Below the pieces are notes generated by a model that saw only the letters and a list, made by a program, of their open reading frames with translations, did not search any database and had not been told where the DNA came from. Shown here in pieces: positions 46,540 to 57,617 of a DNA stretch of 64,000 nucleotides. This DNA is from Oscheius dolichura (lineage: Eukaryota > Nematoda > Chromadorea > Rhabditida > Rhabditidae). The first letter of the stretch is position 1. Every line of letters starts with the position of its first letter. The position numbers and the translations under genes were made by a program. The stretch covers positions 7,860,001 to 7,924,000 of the forward strand of contig OW051494.1 of assembly GCA_932521035.1 (NCBI GenBank). Reading direction: 5' to 3'.

Positions 46540-47605
46540 TTGTTATCGCTGGGGGACACTGACCACCCAGTGGAGATGCTCCACCTGGAGATGATGCTTC
46601 ATGGCGCGGGCCGTGTGGGTCGAGTTGCTGGGCGAGACACTCTGCACGGGACTGGCCGACTCCCAGGCCAGCGACAGGATCGTCCGATTGATGATCGTCT
46701 TCGAGGGAGACGGCAAGGCGAGTCTCTCGCTGCGGAGCGCGGTTACCGTCACCAGTCCAAAGCTCTGGGGCACGTTCGGCACGGCTGGCAGGTAGTGGGC
46801 ACACTTGGGCACGTTCTGGAATTGTTTGTGTTGCTCGAAAAAGGGAAACCCTGACCTTCTCAATGTAGTTACAGAGCATCACGATGCATCGGGTGCCTTC
46901 CTGGGCCACCATGTGCCAGAAGTCGACGACGGTGGTGTCGATGGGGGCCTGGCAGCAGATGAATTTCCTCGGCTCGTTGGCCGCGCCGACGTAATTGGCA
47001 TGGATGTAGGACTGGTCGCCCAGATGGAGCACGACGCGGTTGTTGTCGAGGCAGCCCACGTCCTTGTAGCGATTCTTGGGAGCGTTGGCCGTAAAGGCCG
47101 TCATCCGGATGTGGTCGTTGTCCCTCTTGTGGCAACGGAATTCGGCTATCAGGGCCTCCACCGGCATCTCCCTCAACAGCGCCCGGTTCAGGAAGGACTC
47201 CACACACGACTGGAGACTCGTCTCGGCCATCCGGTAGCTGGCCAGCAGGGCGGCCACTTCATCGGCCGAGGGGATGAGCAGCTCCGGGCCGGCCGCCTTC
47301 GACCCGGCCTTTCTCTGCTTCTTCACCACCAGCTTGTTCTCAGTCTTCTTCACGGGCAGGTCGGACTCCGGCTCGTCGGGCTCCTTCATCGGCTTCGAGA
47401 TGGTCCCCTTGCTCAGCGCCTCGAGATTGCTGTCGTCCGCCACCGTGGCCAGGGTCGCCTCCAGAGTGGCCCCCGGCTTCCGTCCGCCCTTCTTCGCCTG
47501 GCTCTTCCTCGTCGGTTTCGAGTCGCCGTCCACCGTCGTCTCGGCGATCGTCTTCGTCCCTTTCTGGCGTCTCGTCGGCTTCTTCTTGTCCTTCGAGGCT
47601 CCCAT
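46524..47605 (-). pseudogene. Protein tyrosine phosphatase truncated before the active site
   Basis: ATG at 47603-47605. The N-terminus is basic and Lys/Thr-rich (GASKDKKKPTRRQKGTKT). A phosphatase domain follows: FRCHKRDNDHIRMTAFTANA, NRYKDVGCLDNNRVVL, YIHANYVGAANEPRKFICCQ, APIDTTVVDFWHMVAQEGTR, CIVMLCNYIEK, then CAHYLPAVPN. Exons are 46856-47605 and about 46567-46815. A further acceptor at 46525 leads into DWPDRGVPPA. The downstream HCSAGxGRTG loop and everything after it are absent; the frame continues into antisense of the truncated gene at 46342 and stops near 46363. The product cannot be a catalytic phosphatase. In nematodes such phosphatases are often sperm-expressed, which is only context here. 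Confidence 0.8.
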
Positions 47606-47745
47606 CGTGTAGAAGAGACCAGCCAACAGGAGACTACTAGAAGATATGAATGGGCCGAGCCACTCCCATTTAAAGCCGTCTGAACTTCTTAAGAACGGTC
47701 TAGAGTTGCCGGGAAAAACAAATTTATTTACTAGAATAACAAAGG

Positions 47746-48769
47746 TTACGGTAGCCGAACCTTGAGATGCCTCGGCCGCTTCCTGGGCCGGCGACAGCAA
47801 CGGGAAATGAAACACTGGGAGAGGAAACCGATGGCCATGGAGGCGGCAGACGAGTAGACGACCCAGACGACGGGGATGCGGGAATAGTCGACGGAGAGGA
47901 GGAGGAGCCGGGTCTCGACACGGCAGGAGGATGAGTTACGGTAGCGGAGGGCGACTCCCCGTCGGATCTCCCAGTCCGTCCACGCCGTCTCGTCTGCCCG
48001 CGGCCGGGTCTCTTCCACCACCTCGGAGGAGAGCAGCTGGTCGCCCTGGCCGATGGCTACGGCTTGGAAACGGTACTCGGAGGATTCTGGAGAGGGTTAC
48101 GGTAGGCAAACGGAGGAAGAAGAGGGAAACCTGAAGGGATCCACCTTGTCCAGGAGGAGTGTCTCCGAATTTCAGGGCAGGGCTGGTGGCAGGGGGCAGT
48201 CTGGTGGTGGCATCCCTCACAGGAACGGCCGAGACACTGCCGGGTCCTGAAGGGAAAGATTCCAAATAAAATGGAGGATACCGTATTCTAGTGGAGGAGC
48301 GGCAGTTGCAGTCTGCCCACTCATTCCAGCCCGTCCACCGACCCCAGAAATACTCGGGGATGGTCTCCTGACACGGCCGGGACTCGACTCCCCGTCCCTC
48401 ACACGAGGAATTCCGGCCGATGGGGGTGGGACGAGTACAGGCGCGTCGTCTCTTCTGCCGGCCATTTGAACACCCGGACCAGGAGGACCAATCCGACCAG
48501 CCACCTCGCCGGAAACACGAGGACATCTTTAATTTTTGGAATGTTTGGAATAGAATACTTACAGTAATCAGGACGTCTTGGGTCTCGAGGGGAAGCAGTG
48601 AGAGACGGCAGGAGCAGGTTATCCCTTGGGGGCCGCGGCAGACGGTCTGGAGATCCTGAAGAGGGGATGGGACACTGTCTCCAGTCCTTTTACTCACCTT
48701 TGTCTCACTCAAAATATAAAACTCAACAGGCAGAATAATAAACAAGGAAAATAGAAATAAATGTATCAT
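47746..48769 (-). CDS. Thrombospondin type 1 repeat membrane protein
   Basis: Five exons run from ATG at 48767-48769 to TAA at 47746-47748, all GT-AG. A signal peptide (MIHLFLFSLFIILPVEFYIL) is followed by a short Cys-containing region. TSR 1 is WSDWSSWSGCSNGRQKRRR to SRPC; TSR 2 is WTGWNEWADCNC followed by TRQCLGRSC. A linker (YRFQAVAIGQGDQLL) and a tryptophan-containing region follow. One membrane span (VVWVVYSSAASMAIGFL) and a short basic tail (CCRRPRKRPRHLKV) end the protein. WxxW motifs in TSRs are usual sites of C-mannosylation. It is probably a type I cell-surface or adhesion protein. The last exons are duplicated at 59376-59830. Confidence 0.82.
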
Positions 48770-49307
48770 TCGGTGGGAGGAAAGGGGGAGGACATCTCGA
48801 GGTCACCTCTGGAGGTGGCAGACGGGGGAGGCGCGGGGAGGACGCCAGCTGGCTGATGGGTGGATGACTTCTGGAGGGGCGAGAGAGATTGATACATTCC
48901 ATTAGATATTTTAGATGTGATTTGAGGGGGAGGCTGGAGGGAAAGGAGCAGAAGAGTCCTGCAGTAGAAGAGCTCGGCCCCGGGGGATCACGGGATGAAA
49001 GGGAAGGACTCGGTCTCTTTTTACTGTATCTGTTCTAGATGTCTTACCGGAGAATACAATCGATTTATGACCTCTGGATAAGTAAAAAAGGAACTCCCAA
49101 GAGAGGTGTCCTTCGGTTGCCGACAACTGGCTCGCCTCCGTCCTTCCCTAGTATTTGTCCCCCTGCTCCCCGTTATTCCTTCGCTCCAAGTTGGCCTAGT
49201 TTCTACTGGAAGGAAGGTCAGAAACAAGTAGAAACGAGACACGTCCCTTTACCAGAGACGACGTGTCTCTCCCCCGGCCGGCCTGCCCTCCACTTCTTCC
49301 CCGAGCC
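48770..49307. other. Divergent spacer between TSR and GT31 genes
   Basis: The two genes point outward from here. No TATA box or additional exon was found. Confidence 0.4.
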
Positions 49308-50314
49308 ATGCAGAAGTATCGCGCCGTCTTTTGGATTCTGTGTGGAGTTGTTGTCGGCCGCCTCGTCGGCTGCTATCTGGTACCGCCTGCCGCCTCTTCC
49401 CCTCTAAATTGACCCGTTTCAGTTCTCCGGCCATCCAGTCGAGCACCGTATCCAAGCCCTGCCGGCCTACTACAAGGAGAATCACACGGAGCTGGGGGAT
49501 ATAGCGGTGGCCAAGCTAGTGGCCAGTCGGACGAGCGTCTTCTGTCTCATTTTGACGGAGGAGAGTCGCCACGAGACGGACCTCGAGCCGATGGATCACG
49601 CCTGGATCCGGCGGTGCAATCGGTACGTCGCCCCCTTGTCCTCCCGGCCATCTGCCTCTTTGCAGGCGTCTCCTGGTGTCCGACGTGGCCGATGGCCGCT
49701 TCTCGACGGTGGCCGGGGGCGAGAGCCAGAGGAGTCGACTGGCCAGCGGGATAGCTCACCTCAACCAGACTCTGGCAGACAGCTTCGACTGGTTCCTCCT
49801 GGCCACCGACAGCACCTTTGTAATTATGGAGAATCTACGCCATTTCCTGGACGGATTGAACCCGGAGGAGGCCGGCTACTGGGGCGAGAGGTACCAGATG
49901 CCGGGGGAGGGCGTCTTCGCCCTGCGACTCGAACCGGGGGTCGCCGTCAGCCGGACAGGCCTCGCCCGGTCAGTTTCGTCTCCTCTTTTCATCCCCAAAT
50001 TCAGACTGGCCGAGTCCCTGAAGGGCGTCTCCTCCCCAGAGGACAGTTGCCTGTCGGAGGCCCTGGCCCCCGGCGCCGCCCTCGAGAAGTGCTTCGTGGC
50101 CGCAGACGTCCCCTACAAATGGTCCCGCGACGACCAGGCCAAGGTCCTCTTCTCCTACGACGAGCCCATGTACTTCCGCTGGAATGCCTCGGAGTACCGG
50201 CTCTCCGACTCGCTCGTCTCCTTCCATCTCTACAGCCGGCAGCCCCACAAATACGAGAGGTTCATCTACCACTTCATCCAATTTGGAGGCGGCAAGCTCA
50301 TAAGAAATCGTTAA
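49308..50314 (+). CDS. Core 1 galactosyltransferase-like protein (GT31), DDD motif lost
   Basis: Exons 49308-49379, 49423-49622, 49666-49968 and 50005-50314 encode 294 residues. A type II anchor (VFWILCGVVVGRLVGCYL) is followed by a stem. The GT31/fringe fold shows CLILTEESRHETD, MDHAWIRRCNRRLLVSDV, FDWFLLATDSTFVIMENLRH, and ALRLEPGVAVSRTGLARLAE. The family makes the Gal-beta1,3-GalNAc core of mucin O-glycans in the Golgi. Where active members have ADDDTY, this one has ATDSTF, so the metal-binding DxD is gone. It may be inactive or act differently. The length is slightly short for the family (usually about 360). Confidence 0.75.
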
Positions 50315-50375
50315 TAAATTTGTTTTTGCCTTATTTTTTGCATTAGAAATCTTAGCAAAACAGCAAAATTGTTTC

Positions 50376-50447
50376 TGCGTTCGGGGGGAATCGAACCCCC
50401 GTCGAATGCTTGGAAGGCATCCATGCTGACCATTACACCACGAACGC
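50376..50447 (-). tRNA. tRNA-Gly (TCC)
   Basis: The minus strand reads GCGTTCG acceptor with CGAACGC, D-arm GGTGTAATGGTCAGCAT, anticodon loop CTTCCAA (TCC), T-arm GGGGGTTCGATTCCCCC, discriminator A. There is no intron. Confidence 0.96.
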
Positions 50448-52099
50448 GGCTTGGGTGCAGAGTCTCGGCGACGGGTCACCTCGCGGCGGCCGAGGGAGGA
50501 AACGGGCGGTGACCGGTTTGATATGTTCTCTCTCTCTCTCTCTAAGGACAAAACAACAGTTACGTGGCACTAATAGCAACTGGGGAGAGCTGGTTCTCCC
50601 GAGGATAAAAGTAGACGAGGAGAGAGGTGAGTGGATCCGCGCCGGAGGACAAGTACATCTTTGAAGATGGAGACAAAAAGCTGCTACATGCCAAAGATCA
50701 ACATTTAGCCTTCGGGGAGGACTATTTGGCTTTATTTTAGAGCTTTTAATTAATTTTAAAAAGGAAATATAGTTTATGGTACCGCTATTGCTTTTCTATT
50801 CAATCCTCCCTTCCCTACCGGACGACGGCCACCCCGAGCCCAAGCGCCACCGTGTTGCCATCGGCCGGCAGGGGAGGGGAGGCGGACACAGAGGCTCTTT
50901 TAGGACCATAGGGACCATTTCAAGGAAATAGTCGGTGCCTGACGTCTTTTTCTAACATTAGAGAGAGAATTATTTTCGGAGGCTGCTAGGCCCTAGCGGC
51001 TAGGGCCGGCTCTTCTCCCGACTAGGGGAAGACACCACCCAGCTACCTATGAATGGCCATTGGTTTATCTGCTACATGGTACAAACCGTCTTGGAGCATC
51101 AATGTCGCTCATACAGTTCCTCATTAGCCAGTCCGAGGACGAGCCTAACTTCCGGTCGGCCCCATATCCTGGTCGGGCGGCGGCCTGCCATGCCCGCTTT
51201 TATTTGTCCTCCTCCTGGAGAGATTTCTATGGTTTTTTCTGATCTTTACAATAAAATGGGACCCTCCTCCTGGTACAAGCCCATCCTCCCGAGTACTGGT
51301 TGGCCACCGGACCCCACCACCGGGTCTCCTCCCGGTCCCAGGGCAGGCCTGGCATCGCGTCCTGGATATTTTGAGCAAATTCGGTATAATCCTGTGAGGA
51401 GTGTTTTCCCCAAACTAACAGGATCCAAAAAGCGTCCAGAAGAAACCTGTACCTCGTCCCAGGAGGGGGACTAGACTTCTCGTCCCCCTGTCCTCCCCTG
51501 CCCCTAGAATTCAGTCCCCCCGTTGAAACATCTCCCGAGAGGATTTTATGTGTGGTCATAAGGCGTAAATCAGTTCCACCGCCGGATCCCCTGTTTCGCG
51601 TATATTACGGTCCCTCGACCTTCCCGCCGTCGTGCCATCAACTCCCAGTCATCCAGCCCCGGCCGATCCATCTTGTCTCTCTCTCTCTCCTCCCCTCTTT
51701 CTGTTTTCTTCTTCTTCACCCAGCTCAGATCGACGGCTGTAAGCGCATCGCAGGTGCAAGCCCATTCCCGCGCCAACGGGCGACCGGTCCTTGCGTCGCG
51801 GTCGCGCGGCCGGAACGACGTCGCCAGCCGGAGAAGAAGAGCGACGGCAGCCGAGGGAGGATAGGGGCAGAGCGAGGGGATGACGTCATCCGTGACGGTG
51901 TTCGTGACCTTGCCAAGGGGCGACGAGGCCGGAGAAAGCGAGAAGACCAGGCTTCTTGATTCCTCTTGATCCTCTCTGAACAGGGAAAACGGGCAGAATA
52001 TACTGTAGAAGGGGAGATTTATGGTCTTGTAGGGAAAAATAACGGGCCTTTTATCTTTTCGGTATACGATAGTTTAGAGAGTTGAGCTTCGTTTGAGCC
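50448..52099. other. Gene-free GC-rich stretch
   Basis: Several long frames occur on both strands around 51050-51960, but they are not supported by splice sites, start contexts or homology. Nothing else can be named. Confidence 0.35.
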
Positions 52100-52186
52100 G
52101 CACCCGTAAACTCTCGGCAGTAAGAAGTTCAGGAAGGCGTCACCCTCAAAATACAAGCGTTTCAACTGCCAAGATTTTACGGGTGC
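52100..52186. repeat. Foldback element, copy 6
   Basis: The left arm at 52100-52120 and right arm at 52166-52186 match the family with one change each (CTC for ATC; CCAAG for CCGAG). The changes are not complementary. Confidence 0.82.
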
Positions 52187-52614
52187 GAACGCGCGGTGCC
52201 AAGAAGCCAGTAGAAAGTGGCGGAAGATTGAAAAAAAGACGAAAAGTAGCTGATTTCTTGGAGAAAACAGTTTCGTTAAGAAATTAGGGATTACGGTAGC
52301 CTGATGGAAGAGTAATTGGGAGGAAAATTGGGGTCTAATCGGCCGTGTGCCGCCCGGAAAAGGTCTGCCCCCTCATCCTCTTCGAAACTTCCTCCTCGGG
52401 CGGTGCCGTGAAATCCTCCGGCACTTCCCGACTGAAAAAGTGGTTGACAAGTGGGCGTGGCTCCTGGTTTTCGGGCATTTTCTCCTTCTCTTGTCAATTG
52501 GTCCCCTTCCCCTCTACACTTCTTCATCTGCCCCCCACCGTTGGCCGGAGGCCAAACTCCGCCCAGAAACGGGGGCGGCAAGCGTTAGCTGGCTGAAGAA
52601 AGATAGCTGTAGGC

Positions 52615-52621
52615 TATATAA
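52615..52621 (+). promoter_or_regulatory. TATA-like box without an assigned gene
   Basis: TATATAA is well placed for a start near 52645, but no credible ORF follows before the collagen relic at 53465. It may be the leftover promoter of a lost gene. Confidence 0.3.
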
Positions 52622-53464
52622 GCCACAGCGGATTGTGGCAGCGTCTCCCAGGGTCTCCTCCACCCCCGGCCCCCGGGAGAGAGAGACAGATATCTACCGT
52701 TTCCGGTATTGCCTTTTATCACTCCTACTTCATTTCTTTTTCCTTTCTTTCCAGGCCAAAATATTCCAATTTTTCTATAAAATATTCCTATTTCTTCTCC
52801 TTTCTCGTTTGTGATTGAAGCCGCCTATCTCCAGCCATTTGTTGCGGCTTTCCTTCAATGGAAATCCGATTACGGTAACCACAACAGATCTTCCCAGCTG
52901 GAGAGCTCTGTGGAATCTTTTTTTTCAAGTTTTCTAGAGTGAAAAAAGACCAGAAAGTCTCTAACACTCCTTCCCAATAGGCCTAGAGACTCTTTCGTTC
53001 CTCCTGGGCCTCTCACGCTGGTTCAGGAAGCCCCTGCCTCAACTAGAATTTAATCCTCCTTATTTTTCTCTTCTTTAGACAGCTGCCTTTGTGCTGGCTC
53101 CATTTTTAGAGTTTTCCAATGAATTCAACAGAAAAGCTGGAGATACTGCGGCTTCTAACCGATTTTTTCGACTCATAAAGCCACTGGGAAATGCCATCTA
53201 ATATTTTCACCGGTTTTGGATGAGGAATAGGGACTTTACAGCACTCTGATGGTATTTTATCCATCCTAGAGAAAAATACGGTGTCTCTGGTTTAGGCTCT
53301 GAAGAAAAGAGGAGGAAGCCGATCCGTCGTCCAGGCGAGATCCCCAATCTCCCAATGGGGGCAGATGACCGATTACAGTAACCTCTCTAATACCGGAGAG
53401 CAACTGAATCACAGTTATCTCCGCATGCTCCTGGGTGGTCATGAGGTTCTGGTCGACCTGCCTG

Positions 53465-53760
53465 GCATCGTCCAGCGGTCCCGGAGCGCCGGGTTCTCAG
53501 GGAATGGCAGTGCCCGGGTGGAGGACGGCCCGGCCGGCCTGGCTCTCTCCGTGGTACTTTCTCTCTGGGACTTCCAGGTGGTCCTGGCGATCCGAGGAGC
53601 CGTCATTTCAACGTCGGCCAGGCAGTCCCTGTCGGCATCCTCTGCTCGGCAGGGGATGCTGGCGGCTCTTGTGGCGCCTTTCCCCATCAGGTCAACCTAT
53701 TTCTTCCCTGCCAAATACAAGAAGACGGCCTCCAGTCCGTCTGCCATCTAGAGAAGTGGA
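53465..53760 (+). pseudogene. Decayed collagen relic
   Basis: Gly-X-Y-like stretches appear in alternating frames: GPGAPGSQGMAVPG in one, then GGRPGRPG and GLPGGPGDP in another. Several frame changes separate them. It lies upstream of, and in the same direction as, the intact collagen at 54062. A low-homology CCNAAATAC region at its end may correspond to the CPKYCA tail. I read this as an old collagen copy broken by frameshifts. Confidence 0.4.
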
Positions 53761-54061
53761 TTTCCCTCTATCTGTTCTCCTTCTGGCCGGCCGGTTTTAT
53801 CCTGCTTCTTTCCTCTCTCCCCCTTCATTTCCCCCCTTCCTCAACACATAAACATCATCCTCCTCTTATCCTCTTCCCCACTTTTTTCTCCTCTCTCCAA
53901 CAATTTTTGCACAGTCAAAAAAGGAGGCAGCGCGGGCGGTTCACTTGAGAGGATCCTGACTTTTTCGTCCTCGGCCTGTCTCCCTCCCGTAATCCCTTCC
54001 CCTCTCGTCTCCGCCGTCTCCTCGTCCTCCTTCTCCTCTAATTTTTCCATTTTCAGGGGGG

Positions 54062-55056
54062 ATGAAAACCTCGTGTGAAGAGGAGCCGCGAGAGCGGGCC
54101 TACCGCTTCGTGGCCTACTCGGCCGTCAGTTTTTCCTTCGTGGCCATCGTCGCCGTCTTCATCACCCTTCCCATCGTCAATAATTATATAAATTCCGTCC
54201 ATCTCCGCGTCCAGGGAGAGATGGAATTCTGCAAGGTAGGCCGTTTAGCCCTGTTGGGAATACCGTCCCTCCGTTTCAGTTGTCTGCCCGGGATGTGATG
54301 ATGGAGGTGGCCGAGTTCCGTTCCAGTCCCCGCTCGGCATTGCCCTCCTTCCTGCGACCTTCCAACACGACCAACGGAAGGGAGAAGCGTCAAGCTGGCG
54401 GCTGCCAGGGCTGCTGTCTCCCAGGTCTGCCCGGTCCTGACGGGCCACCCGGAAAGAACGGTGTTCCCGGCAAGCCGGGAGCCCCCGGAGCACCTGGCTT
54501 CCCCGGCCGGCCGCCGGCAATGTGCGAGGAGGTCACCGCCCCGCCCTGCAACCCCTGTCCGCCAGGAGAACCCGGCCAGCCCGGCCCCTCCGGCGATTCG
54601 GGCAGCCCCGGACAGCCTGGCCACCCCGGCCGACCTGGAAACGACGGCTCCCCCGGCCCTCAAGGACCCCCAGGACCTCCAGGAAACCCCGGAGAGAACG
54701 GACGAGAAGGACCCCGAGGAGAGGCAGGCCGACCGGCATTCTCCACCCCGGCACTGCCAGGAGATCCAGGAATTCCCGGAGAACCCGGGCCACCAGGACT
54801 GCCGGGAGATGCTGGCCAACCCGGCCGACCTGGACCTGACGGCCTTCCCGGACCGCAGGGACCACCCGGACCCGTTGGACAAGCCGGCCAGCCAGGAGAG
54901 GACGGCCCCATCGGTCCTCCCGGCCAGCCTGGACCCCAAGGAGAACGAGGTTTGTCCCTTTTTTCTATTCCTTATAAATTTTCGCTTTCAGGAATCTGTC
55001 CCAAGTACTGTGCCCTGGATGGAGGAGTCTTCTTCGAGGACGGCACCCGACGATAA
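54062..55056 (+). CDS. Cuticle collagen
   Basis: Three exons, 54062-54235, 54280-54949 and 54992-55056, encode about 302 residues. A signal anchor ([20 protein letters not shown]) is near the N-terminus. A furin-type site RxxR (REKR) precedes a Cys-containing start ([12 protein letters not shown]). Two Gly-X-Y domains follow, separated by [15 protein letters not shown] and by the PAFSTPALP break. The C-terminus has two cysteines, [10 protein letters not shown], and ends [10 protein letters not shown]. The family forms disulfide-linked trimers in the nematode exoskeleton, processed at the RxxR site. No TATA box was found nearby. Confidence 0.95.
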
Positions 55057-55631
55057 TCCCTCTCGTACCGCTATCCTATATCTGATCCCGGTGTTCATTC
55101 CTCCTGACTACTTGTCTTGTCAGTCTGTCCCCATAATTGAGAGTCGGGTAAGATCTTCTGTTTTATCTTGGCTCCCTTTCCATTTCATTCATTTCTATGT
55201 TATACAAAGTGTAATAAGCGTATTCTATTGAATGCTATTAATAAATTTTTTTGTCTTTCAATTTTGGGTACAAATTATCTTTCGTCCTTCTTCCAATGAG
55301 GTAATGCCTTGTGGTTATTAGCGAAAAAAAATAAGAGGCATTCAATTGGAGAACAGCGAGGGCTATTCGGCAATTTTCTTCAAATTTTTAGTACTTCACG
55401 GTTCGATAAACAGTCGATGGAAAACCTCATGGCCTACTGTGTCTCACCCTTTGGGGGAAGAGACACCTGATTATTAGATGGTAGAGGCGAGTATTACTTT
55501 ACTAAGGATTTATAACCGAAAACAGAGAATATTACAAGTCCGAGGATACCCTAGAGATGCATTGGTAACACTGGTTTGAAAAGGGGGCGGAGGCAGCGGG
55601 CTGGTAGTGATATACATATTGACCACAATCG
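55057..55631. other. Gene-free stretch
   Basis: AT-rich 3' flank of the collagen gene. No exon is supported. Confidence 0.35.
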
Positions 55632-55663
55632 CGATACGATACCAAAACCGGCGTATCGTATCG
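55632..55663. repeat. Short palindrome, 11-bp stem
   Basis: CGATACGATAC and its exact inverted copy GTATCGTATCG flank a 10-nt loop. Nearby TATCGTGAAATAC may be a further related piece. Confidence 0.7.
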
Positions 55664-56069
55664 TAGCGTTTCGAAGCGAAAATTTGTATCGTGAAATACT
55701 GGTGTAAAGGAAAGATTGACCGAAGTAGTGCTAATGGAGACGATGAATAAGAAGAAAGGAGGAAGTTTTACGCTGCTTAACGAGTTCTCGCCAATAGGTT
55801 TAGCTTGTTAGTTTGTTCAGCGGACAGAAAGTAGCGAGCAGCTTCAGCAAAAATGGTGAACAAGAATGAAGTGAGCAATTGCAAAAATTCGAGAATCAAA
55901 CTACGCGCGCTTGAAAATCAGGAGGAAAAAAGAGAAACATCCTATTTTGAGAATTCATCCATTCATTTTCTGCCTCTTCCTCGCGTAGCTCTTCTGGTTT
56001 GTGTCTAGTTCTTTTTCTCTTCTTTTCACTATCCATTCTATTCTTTTTCTTTCAGTTCGTATCTACAAG

Positions 56070-56690
56070 ATGTCCTCTAAAGTTACTTCCAAAGTAACCA
56101 AGAAAGCTGGCCCCGGCCGTCCCAAGAACATCCCAGGCGACAAGAAGCGCAAGCACAAGAGAGCTGAATCGTTCTCGATCTACATCTTCCGTGTCCTCAA
56201 GCAGGTGACTGTTTTCTCATCTTTTATAGTAATAGAGAGATTCGCTGTGAAACGCGTAGCTATGATTGGTAGAACTATTGGAAGACTTTATTTATCACAA
56301 TTAATAATCACTCACTTTCATGCCGTCTTATATATTAATTTATTTCTTTATACAAACGAGATTGAATACAACAATTGCTAATTCATTGATTATTTTCAGA
56401 TTCACCCCGATACTGGCTTAAGTGGCAAGGCTATGTCAATCATGAACTCCTTTGTCACGGACATCTTCGAGCGCGTCGCTACTGAGGCTTCTCGTTTGGC
56501 TCACGTCAATAAGAAGAATACTATCAGTTCCCGGTTAGTTTTGTGCTTCATTGGAAAACATTTACATTTCAGCGAGATCCAAACCGCTGTGCGTCTTGTT
56601 CTTCCCGGAGAACTGGCAAGGCACGCAGTTTCAGAGGGAACCAAAGCCGTCACCAAGTACTCTTCGCAAAGGGCCGCCAAAGACGAGTAG
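56070..56690 (+). CDS. Histone H2B with two introns, copy 2
   Basis: Exons 56070-56204, 56400-56533 and 56573-56690 encode a protein nearly identical to copy 1, differing at a few positions near the C-terminus ([17 protein letters not shown]). Both introns are homologous to those of copy 1, with few substitutions and small indels. This indicates recent duplication or gene conversion. The leader is also similar up to about 70 bp upstream. Unlike copy 1, no TATA box is seen upstream, so expression may be altered. The 3' histone stem-loop is kept. Confidence 0.92.
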
Positions 56691-56724
56691 ATAGTTTTCT
56701 AACTTCTTGCTTTTCTAACCCAAC

Positions 56725-56740
56725 AGTCCTCATTAGGGCT
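56725..56740 (+). terminator. Histone 3' stem-loop, copy 2
   Basis: Identical AGTCCT-CATT-AGGGCT stem-loop, 35 nt after the stop codon. Confidence 0.75.
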
Positions 56741-56979
56741 ATGTAATTTGCAACTAAATATTTTGCTTTCATCTTTTGTCGTGTTCACTAACCGGCTTTT
56801 ATTTAAGACCAGATTTCTGTAAGACTCGAGCAGCAAATGAACTTTTTGGACAGATGAAAACTTATTTTTCTTGAAACTTTGCGTATGGAATACTCGTAGG
56901 ATGAGAAAAACTTTCCCCATGTACTTGGGTCGATAACACTGCTTGCTGGTCATTCTTCTACTATTAAAATCATCCCAAA

Positions 56980-57617
56980 ATGTACGCCCCTTCCCAACAG
57001 AAGCGTTATGCCCGTCGTCCTATTGATTTTCATGGGCTTCCAACAAATTTTCAAATTCGCATCCTGCACATGTTCTGTTTGATGTCTTTCTTTTATTTTG
57101 CTTGCCGTTTCAGCAGCCGGCAGTCACCGTCATCAGATACTCTAACGCTTTTGTAGTTTTTTATGATTCCAAGTGCAGACCTGAATTCGATGAAAAAGCA
57201 ATCGAAAAATACTCTGGGACTAATTTCTACTCAAGGTGATTCTGAAACTTCAAAGTATCGATCACTTCTGAAAATTTTTTTGAGTCACAATCAAAATTCC
57301 CGAAAAAATCAGAAGTTTTCCAGAAATGTAGTTGTGAATATATATGGCATTATGCTCTTTGGCATTACTAAAAAATTAGATCAATTCAGGCATCACTCAA
57401 ATGTTTGCAAAAATCTTCACACCAATGGCATTCCCTGCCTACGGACGTACAGCATGAAATTGGACAGTTCGAAATAGATGACAAAATCCATGAATGGACA
57501 CGTCGTAAAGTCACACAATCCGAATACGATTTGTTGGGTTATCGACGAATTTCACTGGCTTATTGTGTCCGTGATGAGCGCTCATGCTCGAGCATCCTCG
57601 AAAAGATCTTTTCTTGA
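56980..57617 (+). CDS. Possible F-box-like protein, model uncertain
   Basis: An ATG at 56980 starts a basic segment followed by IDFHGLPTNFQIRILHMFC, which looks like an F-box helix pattern (LPxxxxxxIL). A second LP-containing stretch (SLPTDVQHEIGQFEIDD) appears at about 57430, followed by DKIHEWTRRKVTQSEYDLLG. The intervening exons could not be joined cleanly. It may be one gene, two, or a pseudogene. Confidence 0.3.

Noticed and set aside
46805-47683. A 292-codon plus-strand ORF
   Set aside because: It is the shadow of the GC-rich phosphatase exon on the minus strand.
53439-53687. Minus-strand protein over the collagen relic
   Set aside because: It is the antisense of a Gly-X-Y-like plus strand; no homology or splice signals.
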